Assembly (NCBI RefSeq): GCF_902705545.1
Contig: NZ_CACSHH010000006.1
Location: 42,460-106,459, forward strand
DNA: 64,000 nt
From: Chlamydia sp. 17-3921
Lineage (GTDB): Bacteria > Chlamydiota > Chlamydiia > Chlamydiales > Chlamydiaceae
Direction of reading: 5' to 3'
Position 1 is the stretch's first letter. Each line of letters opens with the position of its first letter. This document shows positions 1 to 8,554 of this stretch, one piece after another. The notes below the pieces were generated by a model. That model searched no databases and was not told the DNA's origin. It was given only the letters and a program-made list of their open reading frames with translations. The position numbers were made by a program, and so were the translations under genes.

Positions 1-121
1 GAGTAAGAGTCCCTGAAATGACATAGGGAGTTTGTTGTTGAGGGGCCTCTGTTGTTTGTGAAGAAAGAGGTTGTTCAGAAAGAGATTCAGGTGTTTCAAG
101 AACTTCTGCTGAAGAATGCAT
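1..121 (-). CDS. Unidentified protein, 5' end only (runs off window start)
   Basis: The reverse strand opens at an ATG ending at 121 and stays open to the window edge, giving 40 residues that begin MHSSAEVLETPESL. The visible part is hydrophilic and rich in Gln, Ser, Thr and Glu, with no signal peptide and no catalytic motif. The start lies 8 bases beyond the stop of the upstream minus-strand gene, so the two are probably co-transcribed and perhaps translationally coupled; there is no clear Shine-Dalgarno sequence. It is not the SufS-type cysteine desulfurase I would expect beside parB from C. trachomatis order. An internal start further left cannot be excluded. Function unknown. Confidence 0.5.
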   Translation of the reverse strand, partial: MHSSAEVLETPESLSEQPLSSQTTEAPQQQTPYVISGTLT

Positions 122-129
122 AGGAAAAC

Positions 130-807
130 CTAGGGAATAGTTTTTAAAGCTTTTTGACACTGTTTGCTAAAACGTCTGGTTAATGTCCATTCTCCATCTC
201 TATAAAACTGTTCAAATTCTTGAAATAGAGGGAGACCTTTTAATTTTTCAAAATCTTTTGTGGTATCTTGGTTTAAAATTTCTTTAAGTTCTATGATGCG
301 CAGCAAAGTTAGAAATTGCAATGTTGAGTAATTAGGTGAGACTGAAGAGATTTGTAAGAGCTCTAATGATTTATTTAGGGCTTTTTCATATTGTTGGGCA
401 GCTTGAATTTCAGAAATTTCCTTTAATAGGGTTTGAATAGGATTAGGAAGACAGGATCCTAAACTATTTTGATACGCTAGGCTGGCGTAATATGCTCCCC
501 GTAACGGCTCATTATGTAAATAGAAACATGCAGAAAGAAAGCTAGCATAGGGGTGTGTAGATTTTTCTCCCATGTGATAAGCATGCTCTAAGGTTGGTAG
601 TGCTGTTGCTGGAGGGAGAGAACCTTGGCTTGAAGCAAGCTCTGCAGCTTTCGTCAATAAAAGAATACTAGTCCTTTTCTCTCTAGAATGGGATGTGGTA
701 TTTACTATGATTTTTATAGTTAGAAAGATCGCAAGAGAGCACAATAATCCCATAATGCTGGAGTAAGAGCAAACTTTTTTCCATGTAACAGAGGATAATT
801 TTTGCAT
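130..807 (-). CDS. Membrane-anchored helical (TPR-like) hypothetical protein
   Basis: This 225-residue protein has one hydrophobic segment at about residues 16-36 preceded by lysines, which suggests an N-in signal anchor or an uncleaved signal. The rest is a soluble alpha-helical domain. Residues 70-115 contain an Ala/Tyr-rich repeat pattern (for example AYHMGEKSTHPYASFLSACF) that resembles tetratricopeptide or Sel1-type helices, but I cannot assign a family. It is divergent from parB across a 215-base AT-rich spacer and lies directly upstream of the partial gene at the window edge. I do not recognise it; it may be a Chlamydia-specific envelope or secretion-associated protein. Confidence 0.75.
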   Translation of the reverse strand: MQKLSSVTWKKVCSYSSIMGLLCSLAIFLTIKIIVNTTSHSREKRTSILLLTKAAELASSQGSLPPATALPTLEHAYHMGEKSTHPYASFLSACFYLHNEPLRGAYYASLAYQNSLGSCLPNPIQTLLKEISEIQAAQQYEKALNKSLELLQISSVSPNYSTLQFLTLLRIIELKEILNQDTTKDFEKLKGLPLFQEFEQFYRDGEWTLTRRFSKQCQKALKTIP

Positions 808-930
808 ATTACTAACTATAAAATATCAAATTTTTTAAGTGCATATAGAAAGATTTTTTCTTAAATCTTTAAGATAAAAGGTTTTTATCTTTTTGTATAT
901 TGAAAAAAGACTTCCTTTCTACAACGGCTT

Positions 931-959
931 TTGATAGAAAATTCTTATGATACTATAGT
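931..959 (+). promoter_or_regulatory. Candidate sigma66 promoter for parB
   Basis: TTGATA at 931-936 and TATAGT at 954-959 are separated by 17 bases. This fits the major sigma-factor consensus and would place transcription start near 966, about 57 bases before parB. Called by eye; chlamydial promoters are degenerate, so it is only a candidate. Confidence 0.4.
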
Positions 960-1022
960 CTCAATCATATAGATCTTTAAAAAAAGAATTTTTATTTTCT
1001 CCTACAAGACATTAGGAAAGCT

Positions 1023-1877
1023 ATGAGCATAGAACAAACGACGAATTTAGAAGGCACCACAGATAGCATCATTGAAGTCGCTATTGAATCAATTAGAGTC
1101 AGCCCTTTTCAACCTCGTAAAATTTTTTCCGATGAAGAATTAAATGAACTTGTAGTGTCGCTAAAATCTGTTGGATTAATACATCCTCCAGTAGTTAGAG
1201 AAATTTGTAATGGAGATCAGATACTGTACTATGAATTGATTGCTGGAGAACGCCGTTGGCGTGCTATGCAAAAGGCCGGTTATAAGACTATCCCTGTAGT
1301 GCTGAAGCAAATTATTACAGATAATGTTGCTGCAGAAGCTACATTAATAGAAAATATTCAAAGGGTAAATTTAAACCCTATAGAAATGGCAGAAGCTTTT
1401 AAACGGCTTATACATGTTTTTGGTTTAACTCAAGACAAAGTTGCTTGTAAGGTTGGGAAAAAACGCTCTACTATTGCAAACTACCTTCGTCTTTTAACTC
1501 TTTCTGAATCTATTCAAAAAAGTGTTTGCCTTGGAGAAATTACTCTAGGGCATGCTAAAGTTATACTGACCCTTGAAGACCCAGTATTGCGAGAGAAACT
1601 TAGAGAAGCCATTGTGCAAGAGGGTTTAGCTGTACGAGAAACTGAAGTTTTAGCAAAAGCCTTATTAAAGTGTGATAGTCCTATTAAAGAAATGATGACG
1701 CAACATACAAAATCATATCAAAATACTGAGAAATATCACGATTTACAAAAGCATCTTAGCGAACACTGTGGATATAACGTGAAAATAAAACCTTTGGGAG
1801 AGGGTATGAGTGTTTCTTTTCATTTGAAAAGTTCACAAGAGCTCGATGCTTTACAATCTTGGTTACTGAGAGAATAA
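1023..1877 (+). CDS. parB: Chromosome partitioning protein ParB/Spo0J family
   Basis: A 284-residue ParB-type protein that binds parS centromere sites and spreads by CTP-dependent clamp closure. The N-terminal ParB/Srx-like domain spans about residues 18-110 and holds the nucleotide-binding motif GERRWRAM (75-82) and the following ENIQRVNLNPIEMA. A helix-turn-helix lies at about 134-160 (LTQDKVACKVGKKRSTIANYL) and a C-terminal dimerisation region follows. The length is normal for the family. The ATG is preceded by AGGAAAG at the right spacing. No parA is adjacent, as expected for chlamydiae, where its partner is encoded elsewhere. It converges with dppF. Confidence 0.95.
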   Translation: MSIEQTTNLEGTTDSIIEVAIESIRVSPFQPRKIFSDEELNELVVSLKSVGLIHPPVVREICNGDQILYYELIAGERRWRAMQKAGYKTIPVVLKQIITDNVAAEATLIENIQRVNLNPIEMAEAFKRLIHVFGLTQDKVACKVGKKRSTIANYLRLLTLSESIQKSVCLGEITLGHAKVILTLEDPVLREKLREAIVQEGLAVRETEVLAKALLKCDSPIKEMMTQHTKSYQNTEKYHDLQKHLSEHCGYNVKIKPLGEGMSVSFHLKSSQELDALQSWLLRE

Positions 1878-1890
1878 TAAATTCTTTTTG
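1870..1890 (+). terminator. Weak hairpin at parB stop
   Basis: AGAAT and ATTCT form a 5-bp stem around AATAA, followed by five T. The stem overlaps the parB stop codon. The stem is short and AT-only apart from two pairs, so terminator function is uncertain. Confidence 0.3.
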
Positions 1891-1926
1891 GTTTTCTAAA
1901 TTATTTATACAGAGATAAGCAGCTTT

Positions 1927-2784
1927 TTATAAGGTATCTTTTAATTCTGAACTATAAATTAACTGACTAGAAGTTCTCTTTTCTGGGGAGTCCGGTAGTT
2001 GAGAATTTAACAGCATCTTAGTATAGGAATGCTGTGGATTGAGAAAAATTTGTTCTGTGGGTCCTGCTTCTACAATTTGTCCTTTGTACATGATAAGAAC
2101 TTCGGAACAAAAGGATCGAACTATAGCCAAATCGTGAGAGATAAACAAATAGGTAAAGCAAAGGCGTTTTTGAAGATTCGAAAGCATATTTAGAATTTGT
2201 GCTTGCATGGATAAATCTAGAGCAGAAACAATTTCATCACAGATAATAAGTTGAGGAGCTCCCAAAAGAGCTCTTGCTATAGAGATTCGCTGTTGTTGAC
2301 CCCCAGAAAGTTGATGGGGATAGCAATATATGTAAGCTTCAGAAAGCCCTACGAGATCCAAAGATTCTGTAATTTTTGAATAGAGTTTTTCTTTAGTAAT
2401 TAACTTGTGGTAGAGAAGCGAGTGACCTAAGCTATCAAATATTGTTTTTCTAGGGTTTAATGATGCTTGAGGATTTTGAAAAACCATTCGAGTTTGTGAG
2501 CGTAGAAGCTTGCGACCATGTTTGGAGTGTATATCAATAGGAAGATCATTAAGATAAATAGATCCTAAAGTTAAAGGAAGTAACCCAGCAAGACTCAAAG
2601 CTAGAGTGCTTTTCCCTGATCCTGATTCTCCAATTAATCCAATAACTCGCTCCGGATAAAGAGAAAAAGAAATGTTGTCTATAGCTTTTGTTGCTACAGT
2701 TTTTTTGCAGAACCAATGAGAACGTTTATAATAATATTTGGATAGATTGTTCGCTTGAATAAGAGGGGGAAGGGTATTAGTCAT
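1927..2784 (-). CDS. dppF: Oligopeptide/dipeptide ABC transporter ATPase DppF
   Basis: A 285-residue ABC ATPase of the Dpp/Opp peptide importer type. Walker A is GESGSGKST at residues 52-60, the signature LSGGQQQR is near residue 160, and Walker B (LIICDE) and the H-loop (ISHDLAIV) follow. The C-terminal 'NPQHSYTKMLLNSQ' segment is typical of OppF/DppF. It is the second of two ATPase genes: its start overlaps the end of dppD by 8 bases, so translation is likely coupled. The permease and binding-protein genes are not in this window. It would power uptake of host-derived peptides at the inner membrane. Confidence 0.93.
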   Translation of the reverse strand: MTNTLPPLIQANNLSKYYYKRSHWFCKKTVATKAIDNISFSLYPERVIGLIGESGSGKSTLALSLAGLLPLTLGSIYLNDLPIDIHSKHGRKLLRSQTRMVFQNPQASLNPRKTIFDSLGHSLLYHKLITKEKLYSKITESLDLVGLSEAYIYCYPHQLSGGQQQRISIARALLGAPQLIICDEIVSALDLSMQAQILNMLSNLQKRLCFTYLFISHDLAIVRSFCSEVLIMYKGQIVEAGPTEQIFLNPQHSYTKMLLNSQLPDSPEKRTSSQLIYSSELKDTL

Positions 2785-3748
2785 AGAGCCAGCACTTTAT
2801 TTTATGTCCTTCACGAACAGTACTTTCTTTAGGAATTTGCGAGTGACATTTACTGAGTAATCGAGAACATCTGGGGTGATAAGCACAACCTGAAGGGATA
2901 TTCGTGTAATGAGGGGGCTGACCAGGGATTGGCACGAAGGGTGTTGATGTTAAGTCTTGAAAAGAAGGACGAGAAGCTAAGAGATCCCGAGTATATGGAT
3001 GAGCAGGATTATAAAATAATTGTGTTACAGAAGCTTTTTCAGCCATACGTCCTGCGTACATAACTAAAACTTCATCAGCAGTTTCTGCAACGACACCCAT
3101 ATTATGGGTAATTATAAGCAAGCTCATGCCTGTTTTATTTTGTAATGCTTTAAGTAGTTGTAGAATTTGATACTGTACAGAGACATCTAAAGCTGTTGTT
3201 GGCTCATCTGCTATTAATACCTTAGGAGAGCATAGTAATGCCATGGCAATACATACTCGTTGCAACATTCCTCCAGATAACTGGTGAGGATAAAGCTTGA
3301 GACAGTTTTCAGGATTATGAAACCCTGTTTCATTCAAAGCTTGTAAGATTCTAATTTTTTCAGCTTCTTGAGATAGATGCAGGTGTGTCCGGATAATCTC
3401 TTGAAATTGTTGTTCAATAGTGAAAACAGGGTTCAATGATCCATGAGGATTTTGAAAAATCATGGCTATCTGAGTTCCTATGATTTGCTTAAACTTAGAC
3501 TTGGGGGTAGTGAGGAGATCTTTTTCTTGAAAGCGAATCGATCCAGAAATTGAAAATGGAGGGGTTGGCAATAATTGTAAAATTGATTGCGCTGTAACAG
3601 ATTTCCCAGACCCAGATTCTCCAATAATAGCAAGAGTTTGTCCTTTATGAAGCTGAAAAGATAAAGAATCTACTATAGAGTAAGCTATACGTTGCTTTGT
3701 AAAAGTTATAGATAAATTCTCTACTTGTAAAATCGGTTCTCTAGTCAT
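2777..3748 (-). CDS. dppD: Oligopeptide/dipeptide ABC transporter ATPase DppD
   Basis: A 323-residue ABC ATPase. Walker A (GESGSGKS) is at about residue 43, the signature LSGGMLQR near 157, Walker [13 protein letters not shown] near 180 and the H-loop ITHNMGVV near 213. The C-terminal oligopeptide-transporter extension carries the cysteine-containing [14 protein letters not shown] motif. Members of this OppD/DppD group pair with a second ATPase, here dppF, to make a heterodimeric motor. The gene is transcribed away from the phosphate-permease pair, with a 54-base divergent spacer to the DUF47 gene. Confidence 0.94.
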   Translation of the reverse strand: MTREPILQVENLSITFTKQRIAYSIVDSLSFQLHKGQTLAIIGESGSGKSVTAQSILQLLPTPPFSISGSIRFQEKDLLTTPKSKFKQIIGTQIAMIFQNPHGSLNPVFTIEQQFQEIIRTHLHLSQEAEKIRILQALNETGFHNPENCLKLYPHQLSGGMLQRVCIAMALLCSPKVLIADEPTTALDVSVQYQILQLLKALQNKTGMSLLIITHNMGVVAETADEVLVMYAGRMAEKASVTQLFYNPAHPYTRDLLASRPSFQDLTSTPFVPIPGQPPHYTNIPSGCAYHPRCSRLLSKCHSQIPKESTVREGHKIKCWLYD

Positions 3749-3802
3749 AAGTCGTTTACAAGATCATCAAACCAGGCTATTATTGCTAAAAAGGCTATTC
3801 TT

Positions 3803-4477
3803 ATGCAAACTCTTGCGCGTCTATTTGGACAGTCTCCCTTTGCTCCTTTACAGGCTCATTTAGAAATAGTCACATTTTGTGTGCATCAAATGCTCCCTCT
3901 TTTTTCCGCTCTCAGAGATGGGCAGCATGGTGTGGTTGCGGAGATTGCAAAAGCAATTTCTGAGAAGGAATATCAAGCAGATTGTATAAAGAATGACATG
4001 CGGAATCATCTTCCTGTGGGATTGTTTATGCCTATATCACGAGCTGGTATTTTAGAAATTATTTCAATCCAAGATAGTATTGCAGATACCGCTGAGGATG
4101 TCGCAATTTTACTTACAATTCGACGTTTATGTTTTTATTCGTCCATGGAAAAACTTTTCTTTCAGTTTTTAGAAAAAAATTTAGAAGCTTTTGAGTTAAC
4201 AATGACCTTGCTTCACGAATTTAACAAACTTTTAGAAAGTTCATTTGGAGGAAGAAAAGCAGACAAAGCTCGCTTGCTTGTTGGGCGTATTGCAAAAGCA
4301 GAACACGAATCCGATGTCGTGCAAAGAGAGCTTATGCAAGTCATCTTTTCTGACGAGTTTGTAATCCCTGAAAAAGAGTTTTATCTTTGGTTGCAAGTGA
4401 TTCGAAGAACTGCAGGAATTTCTGATAGTTCTGAAAAGCTTGCTCATCGGATTAATATGACATTAGAAGAAAATTAA
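3803..4477 (+). CDS. DUF47/PhoU-like protein, Pit permease partner
   Basis: A 224-residue all-helical cytoplasmic protein of the DUF47 family (TIGR00153-like), distantly related to PhoU. Recognisable segments are the N-terminal FGQSPFAPLQAHL, the central SIQDSIADTAEDVAILL, and KAEHESDVVQREL near residue 165, with acidic residues placed like the PhoU metal-binding positions. DUF47 genes commonly sit next to Pit-type phosphate transporters, as here, where the permease starts two bases after this stop. The likely role is regulation of phosphate uptake; this is inferred from family and context. Confidence 0.85.
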   Translation: MQTLARLFGQSPFAPLQAHLEIVTFCVHQMLPLFSALRDGQHGVVAEIAKAISEKEYQADCIKNDMRNHLPVGLFMPISRAGILEIISIQDSIADTAEDVAILLTIRRLCFYSSMEKLFFQFLEKNLEAFELTMTLLHEFNKLLESSFGGRKADKARLLVGRIAKAEHESDVVQRELMQVIFSDEFVIPEKEFYLWLQVIRRTAGISDSSEKLAHRINMTLEEN

Positions 4478-4479
4478 GC

Positions 4480-5754
4480 ATGCTGATTCTTATCATTTTT
4501 GTGTTTCTGTGTGGTTGTTACACTGCTTGGAATATAGGCGCTAATGATGTCGCAAACGCAGTAGGACCAAGTGTTGGATCGGGAGTTTTGACGTTACGTC
4601 AAGCAGTTATTGTCGCTGCTATTTTCGAATTTTTAGGAGCAATTCTTTTAGGAGATCGAGTTGCCGGAACTATAGAAAGCAGTCTCGTATCAGTTTGTAA
4701 CCTTACTCCAGAAGATTATATTTATGGAATGACAGCAGCCTTATTAGCTACAGGTGTATGGTTACAGCTTGCTTCTTTTTTTGGATGGCCAGTTTCAACA
4801 ACTCACTCTATTGTAGGTGCTGTTGTTGGGTTTGGCTTAATTTTAGGTAAAGGTTCTATTGTTCACTGGGGATCTATAGGAACAATTTTAATTGGGTGGT
4901 TACTTTCTCCTTTAATAGGAGGTGGTGTCGCCTATTTGGTGTTTTCTTTTATTCGTCGACATGTTTTTTATAAAAATGACCCTGTTCGAGCTATGATTCG
5001 TGTTGCTCCTTTTCTTGCCGCTCTGGTTATTATGACCTTGGGGGTAATCATTGTATTGGGAGGTGTTATCTCTCGATTTGTATCAAAACCTTGGTCTTTA
5101 GGAATCGTTTTTTGCTTGGGGATTGTTGCATACTTAATAACTTTTTATTACGTTCATACTCCTCATTGTTCTTACATTGCCGATATTCCTAAGGAAGGAA
5201 GCCTTACTCATCGCTTAAAAGCTTGTGGTGGGGATTATGGTAAAAAATATCTTGTTGTTGAGCGAATTTTTGCATATTTACAGATAATTATCGCATGTTT
5301 CATGGCTTTTGCTCATGGTTCAAATGACGTTGCAAATGCAGTGGCACCCGTAACAGGGGTTTTGCGTCATGCTTATCCAAAATTGTATACTTCGTATACT
5401 TTGACTATTCTTATGGCTTTTGGTGGTATTGGGTTAGTTCTTGGCTTGGCAGTTTGGGGCTGGAGGGTTATAGAAACTGTTGGCTGTAAAATTACTGAAC
5501 TTACTCCATCTCGAGGTTTTTCTGTAGGAATCGGCGCAGCTTTAACTATCGCTGCTTCTTCGGCTATGGGCTTGCCCATATCAACGACTCATGTCGTTGT
5601 TGGTGCTGTTTTGGGAATAGGCCTTGCTCGGGGAATTCGTGCTATTAACTTAAACATTATCAAAGACATTGTGATGTCTTGGTTCATAACCTTGCCAATA
5701 GGGGCTATTCTTTCGATTCTCTTTTTCTTTGCTTTAAGAGCTCTATTTCATTAA
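4480..5754 (+). CDS. Pit-family inorganic phosphate permease
   Basis: A 424-residue integral membrane protein of the PiT (PHO-4) family, which imports inorganic phosphate by cation symport. Both diagnostic inverted-repeat signatures are present: GANDVANAVGP at residues 20-30 and GSNDVANAVAP near 280. Each is followed by a GxPxSTTHxxVG motif (WPVSTTHSIVGAVVG and LPISTTHVVVGAVLG). About ten to twelve hydrophobic segments can be seen. It is two bases downstream of the DUF47 gene, so the pair is an operon, and it is followed 37 bases later by pgk. It corresponds by order to CT692 (ygo4) as I recall it. Confidence 0.93.
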   Translation: MLILIIFVFLCGCYTAWNIGANDVANAVGPSVGSGVLTLRQAVIVAAIFEFLGAILLGDRVAGTIESSLVSVCNLTPEDYIYGMTAALLATGVWLQLASFFGWPVSTTHSIVGAVVGFGLILGKGSIVHWGSIGTILIGWLLSPLIGGGVAYLVFSFIRRHVFYKNDPVRAMIRVAPFLAALVIMTLGVIIVLGGVISRFVSKPWSLGIVFCLGIVAYLITFYYVHTPHCSYIADIPKEGSLTHRLKACGGDYGKKYLVVERIFAYLQIIIACFMAFAHGSNDVANAVAPVTGVLRHAYPKLYTSYTLTILMAFGGIGLVLGLAVWGWRVIETVGCKITELTPSRGFSVGIGAALTIAASSAMGLPISTTHVVVGAVLGIGLARGIRAINLNIIKDIVMSWFITLPIGAILSILFFFALRALFH

Positions 5755-5791
5755 AAATACGAGAAACTCTTTTGCACAGGTTCTTGAAGGT

Positions 5792-7003
5792 ATGGACAAG
5801 CTAACAGTACAAGATCTTTCCCCTGAAGGAAAAAAAGTCCTCGTACGCGTGGATTTTAATGTCCCAATGAAGGATGGAAAGATATTAGATGATATTCGTA
5901 TTAAAAGTGCTATGCCCACTATCAATTATCTTCTAAAAAAAGACGCTGCAGTAATTCTTATGAGCCATTTAGGACGACCTAAAGGAGAGGGCTTTGAAGA
6001 AAAATATTCTCTTCAACCTGTAAAAGAGGCTTTAGAATCCTATTTGGGTATACATGTTCCATTAGCTCCTGATTGTGTTGGAGAAGTTGCTCGTCAAGCT
6101 GTTGCACAGTTATCTTCAGGAAGAGTGTTGTTGTTAGAAAATTTACGTTTTCATCTTGGAGAGGAGCATCCTGAAAAAGATCCTGTATTTGCTGCGGAAT
6201 TATCATCTTTTGGGGATCTCTATGTTAATGATGCTTTTGGATCTTCTCACAGAAAGCATTCTTCGGTCTATATTGTTCCCCAAGCTTTTCCAGATGGAGC
6301 AGCGGCGGGGGTTCTAATGGAAAAGGAGTTGAATTTTTTAGGAAATCATTTGCTTGGAAATCCTAAGCGCCCATTTACTGCGATTCTTGGCGGAGCAAAA
6401 GTCTCATCTAAAATTGGGGTAATAGAAGCTCTTATATCTCAGGTTGATACTTTATTGTTAGCTGGAGGTATGGGTTTTACATTTTTGAAGGCTTTAGGAA
6501 AATCTTTAGGAAATTCTCTTGTTGAAGAATCTGGAATAGGTTTTGCTAAGCAGGTTTTGAAAATGGCAGAAAAGCATAAGGTTCGTATTGTTTTGCCTCA
6601 AGATGTTCGCATCGCAGAGGCATGTACCCCTGGAGTTTCTTATTCCGAGGTTCTCATAGACCAGGGAATCCCTGCTGGCTTGTCAGGCTATGATATTGGT
6701 TCTAAAACACTGGCTGAGTTTTCTCGTATTATCGAAGAATCTGAAACTATATTTTGGAATGGTCCTGTTGGGGTTTACGAAGTTTCTCCTTTTGATGAAG
6801 GCTCTTTGGGTATAGCTCATGCTCTTGGGAGACATCCTTCTGCTACTACTGTCGTTGGTGGTGGAGATGCTGCTGCAGTTGTTGCTCTAGCTGGTTGTGC
6901 CATGAAAATCTCTCATGTTTCCACTGGAGGTGGCGCTTCTTTAGAATTTTTAGAACGGCGTTCTTTACCTGGGATAGAAGTTCTTTCCTCTATAATTCAT
7001 TAA
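5792..7003 (+). CDS. pgk: Phosphoglycerate kinase
   Basis: A 403-residue phosphoglycerate kinase, which makes ATP from 1,3-bisphosphoglycerate in lower glycolysis. The N-domain shows KVLVRVDFNVPM (residues 14-25), MSHLGRPKG and the ENLRFH segment that binds the substrate. The C-domain has AILGGAKVSSKIGV and the nucleotide-binding region WNGPVGVYE through VVGGGDAAAVV. The length is standard. The start ATG has GAAGG just upstream. Its flank matters: across Chlamydia, the segment just downstream of pgk carries variable effector genes, and the same holds here. Confidence 0.97.
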   Translation: MDKLTVQDLSPEGKKVLVRVDFNVPMKDGKILDDIRIKSAMPTINYLLKKDAAVILMSHLGRPKGEGFEEKYSLQPVKEALESYLGIHVPLAPDCVGEVARQAVAQLSSGRVLLLENLRFHLGEEHPEKDPVFAAELSSFGDLYVNDAFGSSHRKHSSVYIVPQAFPDGAAAGVLMEKELNFLGNHLLGNPKRPFTAILGGAKVSSKIGVIEALISQVDTLLLAGGMGFTFLKALGKSLGNSLVEESGIGFAKQVLKMAEKHKVRIVLPQDVRIAEACTPGVSYSEVLIDQGIPAGLSGYDIGSKTLAEFSRIIEESETIFWNGPVGVYEVSPFDEGSLGIAHALGRHPSATTVVGGGDAAAVVALAGCAMKISHVSTGGGASLEFLERRSLPGIEVLSSIIH

Positions 7004-7104
7004 CTTAATCTATAAATTTTCTTTTCTATAAAAAGCTTAAATACGTTCGTGTTTCTCCATAATTTGATGCTTATTTATTATTTTGTAATAGTTGCATTAA
7101 TAGT

Positions 7105-7134
7105 TTGAGAATTAGATATTTAAACCATTATTAT
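7105..7134 (+). promoter_or_regulatory. Candidate promoter for the pgk-locus effector pair
   Basis: TTGAGA (7105-7110) and TATTAT (7129-7134) are 18 bases apart in the 219-base, very AT-rich spacer between pgk and the first effector candidate. The whole spacer is so AT-rich that chance matches are expected, so this is a weak call. Confidence 0.28.
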
Positions 7135-7222
7135 TTTGTTTATTTATAATTAATTTAAAAAATAAACATTCTCCTTAATTAACTTTTATTTTTAAAATTA
7201 AAAAAAGTATTTGGGGGAAAAA

Positions 7223-8536
7223 ATGGTTAATCCTACAGGAGGAAATAATCAAGGACCTTGGGGCGTTGGATCAAACCAGAACCAACAAGATGACTCATCA
7301 AGTGTTCAAGGTTCTCAGAGTAGTAGTAGTACTAATGGTCATAGCGTCTCTAGTTCTTCTACGGGTGGATTGGGAGGTTTAGCAAGAAGAATCTCTAGTT
7401 TTTTCCAATCACTGTTTAGAGGTGGATCCTCGTCATCTTCTCGACGTTCTAGTGTAAGCTCGTCTTCTTCCTCAGGATCTGCTTCAGCTCATTCATTGAC
7501 TCCTAAGCGTTCTGCACCTCCACCACCAACTAGCGGAGCTGCTGGTGGTCCATCTCCTTTAGCTCGACCTCCAATTAAGCGTCCTGCGCCGCAACCTCCA
7601 ACTGGAGGAACTGCGCCTAAACGTCCTGCACCTCCACCACCAACTAGCGGAGCTGCTGGTGGACCATCTCCTTTAGCTCGGCCTCCAATTAAGCGTACTG
7701 CGCCACAACCTCCAACTGGAGGACCTGTGCCTAAACGTCCTGCACCTCCGCCTCCAAGTACAGGCAAAGGTATTGTTGATGGGTTAAGAAAAGCTGTTTC
7801 TGAGCACGAGGCTTCACGGGCTTCTGGAGCTTCTACTCCCGAGAGACAAACCCCATTAGATAAGATTTCTAATCAATTAAGAGATCAGTGGATGAAGTAC
7901 GAACGTGAGGATCCTGTAGGATATAAGCTCTCGGGAGTAAATGTCCTTCTGCAGAGCTTAGAACTTTCTCTAAGTGAACAGGTCTTTTTATCTCCGGAAG
8001 GAGGTAAAACACCTCAGAATTTTGGTCCTATAAAAGAACAAGGCATAAACCTAATGCGATATGGTCTTAGAAATATTTTGCAACCTGGACCTACGAAGGA
8101 ATCTAGCTCAACATTGTTGAAGACTCTAGTGAGCGTGATGTTGGAAGGACCTCATTTATCTCCTGGAGAGTCTTTAGAAGATTTTGTTCAAGAGAGATCT
8201 GAAGATTTTAATGTTAATGAGGACCCAGATCCTATGCAGGGACGGATGCAGGAGATTATGAATTTTGCTCGGCAAATAGATGGGATGCGAACACAACATC
8301 CTGGGCAAATGCCTAGATTGTGGGCATCGCTTACTCGTCAGATGACAGTTCAATTGCGTAGTTATGGGAATAATGTTAAAGCCACCAATAGGGGTAATTA
8401 TGATGCTCAGCGAGTTGAGATAGAATTTCGTGATAGTATGAATGCTTTAAAGCTTATGGGTGATATGGACAGCAGTGTCCAACTGCAGACTTTAGCTATT
8501 TTAGCTAATGATGTAATTGCCGGTAAATATGAGTAA
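7223..8536 (+). CDS. Candidate type III secreted effector with proline-rich repeats (pgk locus)
   Basis: This gene encodes 437 residues from the ATG at 7223. An in-frame TTG at 7211 gives a longer frame, but the GGGGGA ribosome binding site at 7213-7218 then lies inside the gene and correctly precedes 7223. Residues 1-48 and 68-92 are Ser/Gly-rich and disordered. Residues 50-66 (LGGLARRISSFFQSLFR) would form a basic amphipathic helix. Residues 94-178 are a tandem proline-rich repeat with five R-x-A-P-x-P-P motifs matching the class I SH3-ligand pattern. Residues 180-437 form a helical domain with no family I recognise. Position just after pgk is where C. trachomatis carries TmeA and, I believe, C. 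psittaci carries SINC. Secretion is inferred, not shown. Confidence 0.8.
   Translation: MVNPTGGNNQGPWGVGSNQNQQDDSSSVQGSQSSSSTNGHSVSSSSTGGLGGLARRISSFFQSLFRGGSSSSSRRSSVSSSSSSGSASAHSLTPKRSAPPPPTSGAAGGPSPLARPPIKRPAPQPPTGGTAPKRPAPPPPTSGAAGGPSPLARPPIKRTAPQPPTGGPVPKRPAPPPPSTGKGIVDGLRKAVSEHEASRASGASTPERQTPLDKISNQLRDQWMKYEREDPVGYKLSGVNVLLQSLELSLSEQVFLSPEGGKTPQNFGPIKEQGINLMRYGLRNILQPGPTKESSSTLLKTLVSVMLEGPHLSPGESLEDFVQERSEDFNVNEDPDPMQGRMQEIMNFARQIDGMRTQHPGQMPRLWASLTRQMTVQLRSYGNNVKATNRGNYDAQRVEIEFRDSMNALKLMGDMDSSVQLQTLAILANDVIAGKYE
7502..7765 (+). repeat. Tandem 114-bp coding repeat (2 full copies plus partial third)
   Basis: Units begin at 7502, 7616 and 7730 with CCTAA[GA]CGT, an exact 114-bp (38-residue) period. 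The two full copies are nearly identical; the third ends after PKRPAPPPP. Each unit has two half-motifs, KR-x-APPPP and KR-x-APQPP, separated by a Gly/Ala linker. The frame is conserved, so copy-number changes would keep the protein intact. Confidence 0.95.
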
Positions 8537-8554
8537 GAAATTCTAGAGAAAAAG

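Noticed and set aside
7211..7222. TTG start for the first pgk-locus gene
   Set aside because: The GGGGGA at 7213-7218 is better read as the ribosome binding site for ATG 7223.
7489..7767. 92-codon minus-strand frame opposite the proline-rich repeat
   Set aside because: It is a Gly/Ala-rich antisense shadow of the plus-strand repeat and has no independent signals.
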